Assembly: GCA_023140455.1 (NCBI GenBank)
Contig: JAGLLQ010000187.1
Coordinates: forward strand, 1-6,068
DNA from: Desulfobacteraceae bacterium
Lineage (GTDB): Bacteria > Desulfobacterota > Desulfobacteria > Desulfobacterales > Desulfobacteraceae
Length of the DNA stretch: 6,068 nt
Reading direction: 5' to 3'
Shown here: positions 5,964-6,068 of the stretch, piece by piece
Position numbering within the stretch: the first letter of the stretch is position 1
Layout of the letters: every line of letters starts with the position of its first letter
The notes under the pieces: generated by a model
Told to the model about the DNA's origin: nothing
Seen by the model: only the letters and a program-made list of their open reading frames with translations
The model's database searches: none
Made by a program: the position numbers and the translations under genes

Positions 5964-6068
5964 TTAAACGTCTTCTTTAGTATTGAAAAACTTAATCAGC
6001 CCTTCAATTGCGATCCAGACTGCAAGAATTAAAATAATTGCATTAACAACCTGGAGTAACATATTATG
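5964..6068 (-). CDS. Small single-helix membrane protein, or C-terminal tail of a larger one cut by the window
   Basis: On the minus strand a frame is open from the right edge to a TAA at 5966-5964. From the ATG at 6062-6060 it would encode 32 residues, beginning MLLQVVNAIILILAVW and ending IKFFNTKEDV. This is one hydrophobic helix of about 20 residues, followed by a short polar tail. Only two further codons upstream (His, Asn) are visible, so a ribosome binding site cannot be judged and the ATG may be internal. If complete, it is a tiny single-pass membrane protein. If it is the end of a larger protein, the helix would be a C-terminal membrane anchor. The strong hairpin 11 bases after the stop supports a real gene end here. 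I do not recognise the family. Confidence 0.5.
   Translation of the reverse strand, partial: HNMLLQVVNAIILILAVWIAIEGLIKFFNTKEDV

Overview
The window is AT-rich and gene-dense. It holds eight well-supported protein genes, plus a small reading frame cut by the right edge. The protein families suggest a member of the Desulfobacterota, probably a Desulfobacteraceae-like sulfate reducer. The evidence is a PrkA of the longer delta-type with an inserted Cys-containing region, a short TrpR with the LCKITRGS recognition helix, and an ArsA/Get3-type ATPase next to small lineage-restricted proteins. This placement rests on remembered family resemblance, not on a search. No rRNA, tRNA, CRISPR array, transposase or integrase is visible, and nothing marks the window as a recent mobile island.

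Left region (1-2671, plus strand): the C-terminal part of the PrkA serine protein kinase enters from the left edge. Twelve bases after its stop comes an eight-helix membrane protein of the CcsA/ResC/HemX heme-handling superfamily, with a strong ribosome binding site. The pair looks like an operon tail. The membrane protein keeps the tryptophans of the WWD region but has lost the DPKE segment and one expected histidine.

Middle region (2672-3488, plus strand): a 98-residue protein of unknown function stands alone. It is followed by a TrpR-family repressor whose leader can fold into a hairpin pairing both the ribosome binding site and the AUG. The repressor gene converges on a minus-strand Nudix hydrolase (3520-4116).

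Right region (4202-6068, minus strand): reading right to left, a small single-helix membrane reading frame ends in a perfect 36-bp palindrome. Then comes a tight three-gene cassette: a four-helix membrane protein, a 103-residue helical protein overlapping it by 8 bases, and, 4 bases further on, an ArsA/Get3-type ATPase. The tight coupling suggests one functional unit, with a cytosolic P-loop ATPase, a small soluble partner and a membrane partner. The ATPase lacks both the ArsA metalloid cysteines and the Get3 CxxC, so its cargo is unknown. This cassette is the best candidate in the window for an undescribed system.
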